Positions 1 to 6,249 of a stretch of 7,255 nt of DNA are shown piece by piece (the stretch's first letter is position 1; every line of letters begins with the position of its first letter). The stretch is from an uncultured Clostridia bacterium (lineage in GTDB: Bacteria > Bacillota > Clostridia > Oscillospirales > Acutalibacteraceae): NCBI GenBank assembly GCA_946539105.1, contig CAMNHG010000067.1, positions 1 through 7,255 of the forward strand, given 5' to 3'. Made by a program: the position numbers and the translations under genes. The notes below the pieces were generated by a model. It was not told where the DNA came from and searched no databases. It was given only the letters and a program-made list of their open reading frames with translations.

Positions 1-811
1 ATAGCTCGTCGGTGATGTAACCGTTGCCGTAGGCTGTGCGGTTTTTCGCGCCTAAAACGACATTTGTATTTTCTCTATTAGAATTAAAAATTACGGTTTT
101 GAGGTTTGGAATCCTCTCTCTGAGCATTTTAACAAGAATATCCTCGTTCTTAATGCCGTTGCCGTTTACAACGTAGCAGACCATCAGCTCGTCAGTGACC
201 TCGCCTTTGCGGATATACAGGTGCCTTAGCCTGCCCTTGCCGGTTTGATTGTCATAAACAGAAGCGTTTGTCAGCTCTATAAACTCCCTTGTAACGTTGA
301 CAATCTCACTGAATATTTTAGGTTGTAGGGAGCAGTCGGAGCAGTCAATTATTCTGTGGCTGTGAAAGGCGTAAAAGCCTATCAGCAAATTGCCGTCCTT
401 GTCCCTGCCAATAGGAAACTGCGCCTTGTTGCGGTAACGGTCGGTCTGCTCACAGGCGATTATCGGCTTGATTTCGGTATCAATACCGCCGATTCGCCTT
501 ACCGCGTCAGCCACCTTCCGGCTTTTTATATCACATTCAGCGGAGTAGTTAATGTGTCTCCATACACAGCCGCCGCATTTTGAAAAGCACTCGCAGTCGG
601 GTTCGGTTCTGTCCCTTGACGGAGTTATAATCTCCTCAATCTTGCCGAAGGCGTAGGTCTTTTTGACCTTCAAAATTTTAACCCTCAGAAAATCCCCGAC
701 GGCTGAAAGCGGCACAAATACCGCGATACCCTCATCGGTTTTTCCTACACCGCTGCCCTCGGCGGTGGCAGAGGTGATATTCAGTTTTATAATATCGTTT
801 TTCTTCAACAT
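1..811 (-). CDS. rlmD: 23S rRNA (uracil-5-)-methyltransferase, RlmD/RlmCD type (TrmA/RumA family), N-terminal 270 residues
   Basis: The family transfers a methyl group from S-adenosylmethionine to C5 of a uracil in 23S rRNA, in the cytoplasm. The minus strand reads open from an ATG at 811 to the window edge. Residues 1-60 resemble a TRAM RNA-binding domain (EGSGVGK at 18-24, then GIAVFVP). Cysteines 73, 79, 82 and 160 form the C-x5-C-x2-C...C pattern of the family's [4Fe-4S] site, with CGGC at 79-82 and CSLQP at 160-164. The stretch RYRNKAQFPIG (125-135) is also typical. Members are usually about 430-460 residues, so roughly 40% is missing, including the SAM site and catalytic cysteine. The start is supported by AGGG (complement of 817-820) 5 nt upstream and by a good promoter. 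In Gram-positive bacteria a homologue may modify both the U747- and U1939-type positions (RlmCD), so the exact target is uncertain. The family call is firm. Confidence 0.93.
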   Translation of the reverse strand, partial: MLKKNDIIKLNITSATAEGSGVGKTDEGIAVFVPLSAVGDFLRVKILKVKKTYAFGKIEEIITPSRDRTEPDCECFSKCGGCVWRHINYSAECDIKSRKVADAVRRIGGIDTEIKPIIACEQTDRYRNKAQFPIGRDKDGNLLIGFYAFHSHRIIDCSDCSLQPKIFSEIVNVTREFIELTNASVYDNQTGKGRLRHLYIRKGEVTDELMVCYVVNGNGIKNEDILVKMLRERIPNLKTVIFNSNRENTNVVLGAKNRTAYGNGYITDEL

Positions 812-845
812 ATTATCCCTGCAAACTTAATAAACTAATAATATT

Positions 846-874
846 ATCATAGCATTTTCGCGCTTATTTGGCAA
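846..874 (-). promoter_or_regulatory. Predicted sigma-70-type promoter of the rlmD-type gene
   Basis: Read on the minus strand, TTGCCA (complement of 869-874, five of six bases of the -35 consensus) is followed after exactly 17 bp by TATGAT (complement of 846-851). A TG dinucleotide one base upstream of the -10 makes it an extended -10. Transcription would start near 839, giving a leader of about 28 nt that contains the AGGG ribosome binding site. Confidence 0.75.
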
Positions 875-923
875 CATTTTAAGAAAATTGTATTTAGGTA
901 TTTATTTTTTTTGAAAAATGGCT

Positions 924-929
924 TATAAT
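924..929 (+). promoter_or_regulatory. Predicted -10 box of the murC promoter
   Basis: A perfect TATAAT lies 50 bp upstream of the preferred murC start. No good -35 box is seen: at 17 bp spacing the hexamer is TTTATT (901-906), inside a T-rich run, which may act as an UP-like element. Transcription would begin near 936, leaving a leader of about 43 nt. The box overlaps the upstream ATG at 928, which would therefore lie outside the transcript. Confidence 0.5.
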
Positions 930-966
930 GGATAAAGTTAAAGCATATATCACAATAATTCTGAAC

Positions 967-970
967 GGAG
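967..970 (+). promoter_or_regulatory. Ribosome binding site that decides the murC start
   Basis: GGAG lies 8 nt before the ATG at 979. The alternative ATG at 928 has no purine-rich Shine-Dalgarno match in front of it, only a T-rich run followed by GAAAAATGG. This favours the shorter MurC. Confidence 0.75.
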
Positions 971-978
971 TTGTACTT

Positions 979-2364
979 ATGGATTACGATAAATTACTTA
1001 ATGAGATAAAAAGGATACACTTTATCGGTATCGGCGGCAGCGGAATGTGCCCGATTGCCGAGATTATGATGAGTGAGGGTTTTGAAATTTCCGGTTCCGA
1101 TATGAACGAGGGCGAAACCCTCGACAAAATGAAGGGCTACGGAATCCCGGTGTATATGGGACACGCCGCTGAGAATATCAAGGGAGCTGAGCTTGTTGTA
1201 TATTCCGCGGCTGTTAAAGAGACCAACCCCGAGCGCAAGGCGGCTGTGGAGCAGGGAATCCCCTGTATTGAGCGCAGCGTAATGCTCGGCGTTGTGTGCA
1301 GAAGATACAAGCGTTCAATCGCCGTATCGGGCACGCACGGCAAGACCTCGACCACCGCTATGCTCTCGCAAATTTTAATCGGAAGCGGCTTTGACCCCTC
1401 CGCGATTATCGGCGGAAAGCTGCCGTTTATCGGCGGAAACAGCTACGTAGGTCAGAGCGACATAATCGTGTGTGAGGCGTGCGAGTACGTGGACACCTTC
1501 CTGCAGCTCAATCCGTTTATCTCGATTATCCTCAATATCGACGCGGATCACCTTGACTACTTCAAAAATCTTGATAACATCAAAAAGTCGTTCAATCAGT
1601 TCTCTAAGCAGACAACCGGCTTACTCGTTATCAACGGCGACGACCAAAACACCCTCGACGCGACCAAGGACGTTGACATAGAAAAAATTACCTTCGGATT
1701 CGGCGAAAACTGCGATTACCGCGCGGTTAACGTGAGTGCGGACAAGGGCGTTCACGAGCAGTACGACCTGCTCTATAAGGGCGAAAAGCTCACCAATGTG
1801 AAGCTGATTGTTCCCGGCAGACACAATATTTACAATTCCCTCGCGGCGGCGGCAACTGCGCATTACCTCGGCGCAACCCCGAACGAAATTTCCGAGAACC
1901 TGCACAAGTTCGGCGGAGTTCACAGACGTTTCGAAATTCTCGGAACTCCCTGCGGAATCACCGTTGCGGACGACTTCGCTCACCATCCCACAGAGCTCAC
2001 GGCAACGCTCAACGCCGCAATGCAGATGGGCTTTAACAAGGTTTGGGCGGTGTTCCAGCCACATACTTTCTCGAGAACCGCAATGCTCCTTGATGACTTC
2101 GCCGAGGCTCTTAAAATCCCGGACGTTGCAATCGTGTCCGAGATTTTGCCGGTCAGAGAAACCAACACATATAACATATACGCCACAGACCTGACCGCGA
2201 AAATCCCCGGCAGCGTTTACCGCAAGACCTTTGAGGAGATTACCGACTACGTTTGCCAAAACGCAAAGGAGGGTGACCTTATCCTCACAATGGGCGGCGG
2301 CAATGTCTATATGTGCGCGAATATGATTAATAAACAGCTAAAGTTTATGGAAGAAAACAACTGA
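979..2364 (+). CDS. murC: UDP-N-acetylmuramate--L-alanine ligase MurC
   Basis: MurC joins L-alanine to UDP-N-acetylmuramate using ATP, the first peptide step of peptidoglycan precursor synthesis, in the cytoplasm. At 461 residues it is full length for the family. The N-terminal nucleotide-binding domain has GIGGSGM (17-23). The central Mur ligase domain has the P-loop GTHGKTST (118-125), an acidic EACEY (166-170) and DADHLDYF (188-195). Further on are GRHNIYNS (280-287), GGVHRRFE (312-319), and in the C-terminal domain DDFAHHPTE (331-339) and FQPHTFSR (359-366). The frame is open up to an ATG at 928, which would add 17 residues. I chose 979 because GGAG (967-970) sits 8 nt upstream, the protein then begins just before the glycine-rich loop as in homologues, and the 928 ATG overlaps a TATAAT. 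The EACEY form replaces the EADES of proteobacterial MurC. It appears monocistronic, ending at a terminator shared with the converging MATE gene. Mpl, a related ligase, is less likely in a Gram-positive. Confidence 0.96.
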   Translation: MDYDKLLNEIKRIHFIGIGGSGMCPIAEIMMSEGFEISGSDMNEGETLDKMKGYGIPVYMGHAAENIKGAELVVYSAAVKETNPERKAAVEQGIPCIERSVMLGVVCRRYKRSIAVSGTHGKTSTTAMLSQILIGSGFDPSAIIGGKLPFIGGNSYVGQSDIIVCEACEYVDTFLQLNPFISIILNIDADHLDYFKNLDNIKKSFNQFSKQTTGLLVINGDDQNTLDATKDVDIEKITFGFGENCDYRAVNVSADKGVHEQYDLLYKGEKLTNVKLIVPGRHNIYNSLAAAATAHYLGATPNEISENLHKFGGVHRRFEILGTPCGITVADDFAHHPTELTATLNAAMQMGFNKVWAVFQPHTFSRTAMLLDDFAEALKIPDVAIVSEILPVRETNTYNIYATDLTAKIPGSVYRKTFEEITDYVCQNAKEGDLILTMGGGNVYMCANMINKQLKFMEENN

Positions 2365-2370
2365 TTAAAA

Positions 2371-2402
2371 ACGGTTCTAATCTCAACTGAGGTTAGAACC
2401 GT
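2371..2402. terminator. Bidirectional rho-independent terminator between murC and the MATE gene
   Basis: Arms 2371-2384 and 2389-2402 pair over 14 bp around an AACT loop. In the plus-strand RNA all 14 pairs form, with one U-G wobble, followed by a T tract at 2406-2410. In the minus-strand RNA the same position is an A-C mismatch, but the stem is otherwise intact and is followed by a T5 run (complement of 2367-2371, partly within the stem base). It begins 6 bp after the murC stop codon and 6 bp beyond the MATE stop codon, so it fits both converging genes. Confidence 0.9.
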
Positions 2403-2408
2403 AACTTT

Positions 2409-3740
2409 TTATTCCTTAACAACTCTTTTTGCTTTCCACTTTCCGCTTTTCCAGCGAAGAATCATCATAATTCCGCGGATACATTCATCGGCGGCAAGGG
2501 CAATCCACAAGCCGTAAATTCCCATACCGAACACCACCGCGAGAAGATACGAGCCGAGCACACTTATCAGCCAGTTTGAGAAAATCGCGCAGAAGGTAGG
2601 GAAGTACACGTCTCCCGAGCCGCGCAGACAGGCGATAAGCACAAGGTTAGTCGTCCTGCCAAACTCCAGCGCGGTGTTAATCAAAAGTATATTCGCGCCC
2701 ATCGTAATTACCGCTTCGTCCGCGGTGAAAATCCCCATCAGCTTAGTCCTGAAAATCACGCCGATTACGCAAACTCCTGCCGCAATCGCGAGCGCGAAGA
2801 AATATGAGCGAAAGCCTCGTCGGTACGCTTCGTCGGTCTTTTTCGCGCCGACCAAATGCCCTGTAATAATCTGCGAAGCCTGGGCAATCGCCACCGCGAA
2901 AAGGTAGAAAAACATAGTTATATTTTGAACGTAGGTTTTTGTTATCAGCTCGGTTTCCGTAAGGAAGTTTAATACCAGCGATGTTATAACAAGCTGCGAT
3001 AGGTTGTACAAAAACGTCTCCAACGCCGACGGTATGCCGATTTTGAAAATATCCTTCAAATCGTCCTTGGGAAACGGCTTTAACAGCTTAAAAATCGACG
3101 GCTTTTCAACCTTGGTAAAAAGTATAATTCCGAGCACAATCATTCCTACAATACGGCTGAACGTAGTGGCGATTGCAACGCCCGTGACACCGAGCTTAGG
3201 AAATCCCAGCAGCCCCAGAACAAACAGCACGTCAAGTCCGGTGTTGACTATGTTCATACCCACCGTTACGTACATCGTAATTTTAGTAAGTCCGTGGTTG
3301 CGGATGATAACCGAGGCGTTGCTCAGCACCGCCTGCAAAAAAATAAATCCGCCGACGATTGAGAGGTACTGCCCCGAAAGCTCCAGCAGCTCACCCTTCG
3401 CGCCGATAAAGCTGAGAATTTGCCTGTTAAAAAGCACAAGAACAAGACTTATCACAATTCCGAAAATAAAGTTAATCGTAAGCGAGAGTGCCGCAATCCG
3501 CGAGGCGTTCCGGCGTTTTTCCGCCCCTAAATACTGCGAAATCAGCACCGCGCTCGCGCCTGAAATAACCGTAAAAACTATCGTTACAATCGAGATTGCC
3601 TGATTTGCCGTGCCAACTGCCGAAGCCGCCAGGTCGTCGTAACGGCTCAGCACAAAAACATCGACAAAGCCGAGCAGCATAAACAGCGCGGTCTCGATAA
3701 ATATAGGCCATGCAAGGTTAAACAGCTTTAACTGCTTCAT
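2409..3740 (-). CDS. MATE-family multidrug/metabolite efflux protein
   Basis: MATE proteins are cytoplasmic-membrane antiporters that export drugs or metabolites in exchange for Na+ or H+. The 443-residue product has about twelve hydrophobic segments, the usual number, in two halves. The first half carries ISQYLGA (67-73) and the second the matching ITGHLVGAK (292-300), reflecting the family's internal duplication. LRGSGD (372-377) in the second half is also typical. The tail (KSGKWKAKRVVKE) is basic and probably cytoplasmic. The ATG at 3740 is preceded by AGGTG (complement of 3746-3750) at 5 nt spacing, and it begins right before the first membrane segment, as expected. The gene is divergent from the methyltransferase operon and converges with murC, so it is likely transcribed alone. 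The substrate and coupling ion cannot be told from sequence. Related polysaccharide flippases are less likely given the MATE motifs. Confidence 0.92.
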   Translation of the reverse strand: MKQLKLFNLAWPIFIETALFMLLGFVDVFVLSRYDDLAASAVGTANQAISIVTIVFTVISGASAVLISQYLGAEKRRNASRIAALSLTINFIFGIVISLVLVLFNRQILSFIGAKGELLELSGQYLSIVGGFIFLQAVLSNASVIIRNHGLTKITMYVTVGMNIVNTGLDVLFVLGLLGFPKLGVTGVAIATTFSRIVGMIVLGIILFTKVEKPSIFKLLKPFPKDDLKDIFKIGIPSALETFLYNLSQLVITSLVLNFLTETELITKTYVQNITMFFYLFAVAIAQASQIITGHLVGAKKTDEAYRRGFRSYFFALAIAAGVCVIGVIFRTKLMGIFTADEAVITMGANILLINTALEFGRTTNLVLIACLRGSGDVYFPTFCAIFSNWLISVLGSYLLAVVFGMGIYGLWIALAADECIRGIMMILRWKSGKWKAKRVVKE

Positions 3741-3760
3741 AAAATCACCTGCCTTAGCTT

Positions 3761-3789
3761 ATTATACATAAAGATTATGTCAAATTCAA
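3761..3789 (-). promoter_or_regulatory. Predicted promoter of the MATE gene
   Basis: On the minus strand TTGAAT (complement of 3784-3789) is separated by 17 bp from a perfect TATAAT (complement of 3761-3766). Transcription would start near 3754, giving a short leader of about 14 nt that just includes the AGGTG ribosome binding site. A better-matching TTGACA overlaps the spacer (complement of 3778-3783), but it is only 11 bp from the -10, too close to serve with it. Confidence 0.65.
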
Positions 3790-3853
3790 TTAATAAAACT
3801 AATTTTATGTTTGTATGGGTCAAATTTTGAGATAAAATTGATTGTTATTTTAC

Positions 3854-3883
3854 TTGACTGCACACCCTGTGGAGTTATATAAT
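3854..3883 (+). promoter_or_regulatory. Predicted promoter of the methyltransferase operon
   Basis: TTGACT (3854-3859, five of six consensus bases) is followed after 18 bp by a perfect TATAAT (3878-3883). Transcription would begin near 3890, giving a leader of about 34 nt. This is the only strong plus-strand promoter seen ahead of the four plus-strand genes. Confidence 0.75.
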
Positions 3884-3901
3884 ATATTTGTATAAATATA
3901 T
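3882..3901. repeat. Perfect inverted repeat over the predicted transcription start (possible operator)
   Basis: Arms ATATATTT (3882-3889) and AAATATAT (3894-3901) are exact reverse complements separated by GTAT. The repeat begins inside the -10 box and spans the predicted start of the operon transcript, where a bound repressor would block RNA polymerase. It is pure A/T in its arms, in an A/T-rich region, so chance occurrence is quite possible. As an RNA hairpin it would be weak. Confidence 0.4.
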
Positions 3902-3923
3902 CCTAAATTTTGGAAGTGATAAA

Positions 3924-4553
3924 ATGAAGTATCATAAGCTGGTAGAAAACGCCGTAAAACCCACAGGCTTTTGGGGCAATTTGATGATTCGTTCAATGAA
4001 CAAGGGGCACTCCGATCTGACAGACTGGGCACTGTGCCATATTGATATAAAATCCGGTGATTATGTACTCGACGTCGGCTGCGGCGGCGGAAAAACCATA
4101 AACAAGCTGGCGGATATGGTCGGCTCAGGCAAGGTTTACGGCATAGATTATTCCGATTTGTGCATAAAGAAGGCTGAAAAGTTAAATCATAAAAATGTGC
4201 TTTGCGGCAAGGTAAAGCTCTCGCAGGCGTCTGTATCGGCACTGCCGTATGAGGACAGCAAATTCGACCATGTAACCGCTGTGGAAACCTACTATTTTTG
4301 GCCTGACAAGCTAAACGACCTAAAGGAGATTTTCAGGGTCCTCAAGCCCGGCGGAAAGCTGTTGCTTGTGTTTGAAATGCTCAAGGACGAAAGCAACCCC
4401 GATAAGTGGAAAAAGGTAGAGGACAGGCTTAAAATAGAGGCAGTCTCGCGCGAGGGCATTTATGAAATGCTTGACAGAGCAGGATACCTCAATATCCGCA
4501 CCTATGTAAAATCCGGCACAACGTGGCTTTGCGCCGTTGCCGAAAAGGAGTAA
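3924..4553 (+). CDS. Class I SAM-dependent methyltransferase of unknown substrate
   Basis: A 209-residue soluble protein with a Rossmann-type methyltransferase fold of the Methyltransf_11 kind. Motif I is VLDVGCGGG (48-56). Motif II is VYGIDYSD (71-78), with Asp75 placed to hold the SAM ribose. SALPYEDSKFDHV (105-117) covers the acidic loop and strand 4, and LKPGGKLLLV (140-149) is the post-strand motif. An N-terminal stretch MNKGHSDLTDWAL (25-37) and VETYYFWPD (120-128) recall a group of small uncharacterised Clostridia methyltransferases; this is from memory. The acceptor cannot be inferred. The frame extends upstream to a TTG at 3888, but that codon would coincide with the transcription start. 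The ATG at 3924 has GGAAG (3912-3916) 7 nt ahead. It is the first gene of an operon: its last codons contain the ribosome binding site of the next gene. Confidence 0.9.
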   Translation: MKYHKLVENAVKPTGFWGNLMIRSMNKGHSDLTDWALCHIDIKSGDYVLDVGCGGGKTINKLADMVGSGKVYGIDYSDLCIKKAEKLNHKNVLCGKVKLSQASVSALPYEDSKFDHVTAVETYYFWPDKLNDLKEIFRVLKPGGKLLLVFEMLKDESNPDKWKKVEDRLKIEAVSREGIYEMLDRAGYLNIRTYVKSGTTWLCAVAEKE

Positions 4554-4556
4554 TTG

Positions 4557-5318
4557 ATGAAGGCTTTAATAACAGGAGCAAGCTCGGGAATCGGCAGGGA
4601 ATTTGCCTTGTATCTCGCTGAGCTCGGCTATGATTTGATAATTTGCGCGCGCAGTACAGACAAGCTCAACGCCCTTAAGGACGAGATTAAAAATGTCAAT
4701 GTGCGTGTAATTACAATAGATTTGTCGCGCGAATCCGACGCGTTTGATTTGTACGAGCACTTAAAGGAAGAGAATATCGACGTGCTTATCAACAACGCCG
4801 GCTTCGGAGCGTTCGGAAAGTTTCTTGACGTTCCGCTTGAGCGCGAGGTTGAGCTAATCCACACAAACGTAAGCTCGGTTCATATCCTGACAAAATGCTT
4901 TTTGAAGGATATGCAGAGCAAAAACAGCGGACTAATCCTAAATGTCGGCTCAATGGCGGGCTTTACCGCGGGACCTAAGCTGTCAAGCTATTACGCGTCC
5001 AAAAACTACGTTGTACGCTTAACCCAGGCAATTCACGAGGAGCTAAGGCGCGGCGGCAGCAAGGTCAAAATTTCCGTACTCTGCCCGGGACCTGTCGAGA
5101 CTAATTTTAACAACGTCGCAAATGTGCGCTTTACCACAAAGGGTCTAAACGCGCGCAAGGTAGCGCGTTATGCCTTTGACAAGGCAAGGCAGGGCAAAAT
5201 AATTATTATTCCGGGATTTTTGATGAAGGCAGTCAAGTTCTTTGAGCATTTCCTGCCGGAAAACCTGCTTACGAGGGTTTCTTACAATGTACAGTCCAAA
5301 AAAGACGGAAAAAAGTAA
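4557..5318 (+). CDS. Short-chain dehydrogenase/reductase (SDR), classical type
   Basis: A 253-residue NAD(P)-dependent oxidoreductase of the COG0300 (DltE-like) group. The cofactor loop TGASSGIG is at 6-13 and NNAG at 79-82. The catalytic tetrad is complete: Asn104, Ser132, Tyr145 and Lys149, the last two in YYASK. CPGPVET (176-182) follows. Ala31-Arg32-Ser33 after the second strand suggests preference for NADPH, an inference. After about residue 220 a hydrophobic, basic tail (FLMKAVKFFEHFLPENLL) may associate with the membrane, as seen in some relatives acting on lipids or steroids. The substrate is unknown. I chose the ATG at 4557 over the TTG at 4554 because AAAGGAG (4544-4550) then lies 6 nt upstream. 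The gap to the methyltransferase stop is 3 bp, and its stop codon abuts the next ATG, so translation is probably coupled. Confidence 0.93.
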   Translation: MKALITGASSGIGREFALYLAELGYDLIICARSTDKLNALKDEIKNVNVRVITIDLSRESDAFDLYEHLKEENIDVLINNAGFGAFGKFLDVPLEREVELIHTNVSSVHILTKCFLKDMQSKNSGLILNVGSMAGFTAGPKLSSYYASKNYVVRLTQAIHEELRRGGSKVKISVLCPGPVETNFNNVANVRFTTKGLNARKVARYAFDKARQGKIIIIPGFLMKAVKFFEHFLPENLLTRVSYNVQSKKDGKK

Positions 5319-6206
5319 ATGATAAAGCTTCTGAAAAAGATATTCGGCGTTATATCGCCGTTTCTCAAAAAGATAGAAGAGGATAATATTTTCGCAATCT
5401 CAGGTCAATCGGCGTTCTTTATGCTGTTGGCCTTGATTCCGTTTGCCATGTTCGCGGTGTCAATTCTGCAAAACCTGAATATTCCCGTCAGCAAGCTCGA
5501 CCGCTTTTTCAGCGCGATATTCAACGAACGGGTATCGTCGTACATTTCTAATTTTCTCGGAAGTGTAAACAACGGTTCTTTCAGCGTGTCGCTGATAACT
5601 ATGTTTTTTACGCTGTGGTCGGCGGCGCAGGGTGTTCACGCAATTACAAGCGGACTGAACAGGATTCACCATACATACGAAAACCGAAACTGGTTTTCAG
5701 TGCGTTTCAGGGCGATGTTTTACACGGTAGTGTTTGTATTCATTCTTTTCGCGACCGCATTTGTAATTGTCCTCGGGTCGTCAATTCAAAACGCCTTAAC
5801 GCCGAATATGCCTGAGCTGCCCAAGGTGCTTTCGGTGATATACAGATTCAGGTTTGTTATAATTTTTATTTATCTGGTGTTTTTATTTTCGTTCATCTAC
5901 CGCAATCTTCCGAACCTCACTCGCGAAACCCGCGCCGAATATAAATTTATATATCAGCTGCCGGGCTCTCTGCTGTGCGCTTTTGCGTGGATATTGCTCT
6001 CGTGGGGAATATCAATTTACGTAGGCGATTATAACGGCTTTTCAATTTACGGCAGCCTTTCCAAGGTTGCGATAATGATGGTATGGCTGTATTTTTGTAT
6101 TTTGTTTTTGATGTTCGGTGCTGAAATAAACAGCTATTACCATATCCAGATAAAATACTTCATAGACAATAAAATTCTCAGAAAGAATAAAAAGAAGAAG
6201 TATTAG
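5319..6206 (+). CDS. YihY/BrkB-family (UPF0761) integral membrane protein
   Basis: A 295-residue protein of the YihY/BrkB family (COG1295), whose biochemical role is not established. Some members are annotated as ribonuclease BN by an old error. About six membrane segments are visible, near residues 31-53, 87-105, 134-156, 176-196, 214-235 and 247-270. Family signatures include SGQSAFFMLLALIPF (28-42), LWSAAQGVHAITSGLNRIH (99-117), YGSLSKVAIMMVWLY (244-258) and GAEIN (267-271). The tail is very basic (RKNKKKKY) and probably cytoplasmic. The ATG directly abuts the stop codon of the reductase gene, with only a weak GGAA (5307-5310) 8 nt upstream, so it probably depends on coupling to the preceding gene. 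Length matches the family. The context suggests a role at the membrane together with the methyltransferase and reductase, but no function can be assigned. Confidence 0.92.
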   Translation: MIKLLKKIFGVISPFLKKIEEDNIFAISGQSAFFMLLALIPFAMFAVSILQNLNIPVSKLDRFFSAIFNERVSSYISNFLGSVNNGSFSVSLITMFFTLWSAAQGVHAITSGLNRIHHTYENRNWFSVRFRAMFYTVVFVFILFATAFVIVLGSSIQNALTPNMPELPKVLSVIYRFRFVIIFIYLVFLFSFIYRNLPNLTRETRAEYKFIYQLPGSLLCAFAWILLSWGISIYVGDYNGFSIYGSLSKVAIMMVWLYFCILFLMFGAEINSYYHIQIKYFIDNKILRKNKKKKY

Positions 6207-6249
6207 CGTATAACGGAGTAATAAAGGCAATAGAAAAAGGAGAGATAGT

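Noticed and set aside
356..583. A 75-codon plus-strand frame near the left end
   Set aside because: It is opposite the minus-strand rRNA methyltransferase frame, which carries the family's iron-sulfur cysteines. The plus-strand frame is a shadow.
911..929. TTGAAA (911-916) as a -35 box for the murC TATAAT
   Set aside because: Only 7 bp separate it from the -10 box, so the two cannot act together.
1621..2259. A 212-codon open frame on the minus strand inside murC
   Set aside because: It lies wholly antisense to the well-supported murC gene, resembles no family I know, and has no ribosome binding site or promoter. Long antisense frames are common opposite codon-biased genes.
3004..3603. A 199-codon open frame on the plus strand inside the MATE gene
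   Set aside because: Antisense to a clear MATE transporter. The product is a low-complexity Ser/Thr/Pro/Ile-rich sequence typical of the reverse of a membrane protein gene.
3761..3783. TTGACA paired with TATAAT on the minus strand ahead of the MATE gene
   Set aside because: The spacing is only 11 bp, too short for a sigma-70-type promoter. TTGAAT at 17 bp is the better -35.
3888..3923. TTG at 3888 as an upstream start for the methyltransferase
   Set aside because: It is 5 bp after the -10 box, at or before the predicted transcription start, and has no ribosome binding site. The ATG at 3924 has one.
3850..4242. A 130-codon minus-strand frame over the divergent region and the methyltransferase
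   Set aside because: It covers the promoter and the SAM-binding motif of the real gene on the other strand and has the Arg/Cys/Ser-rich composition of a shadow frame.
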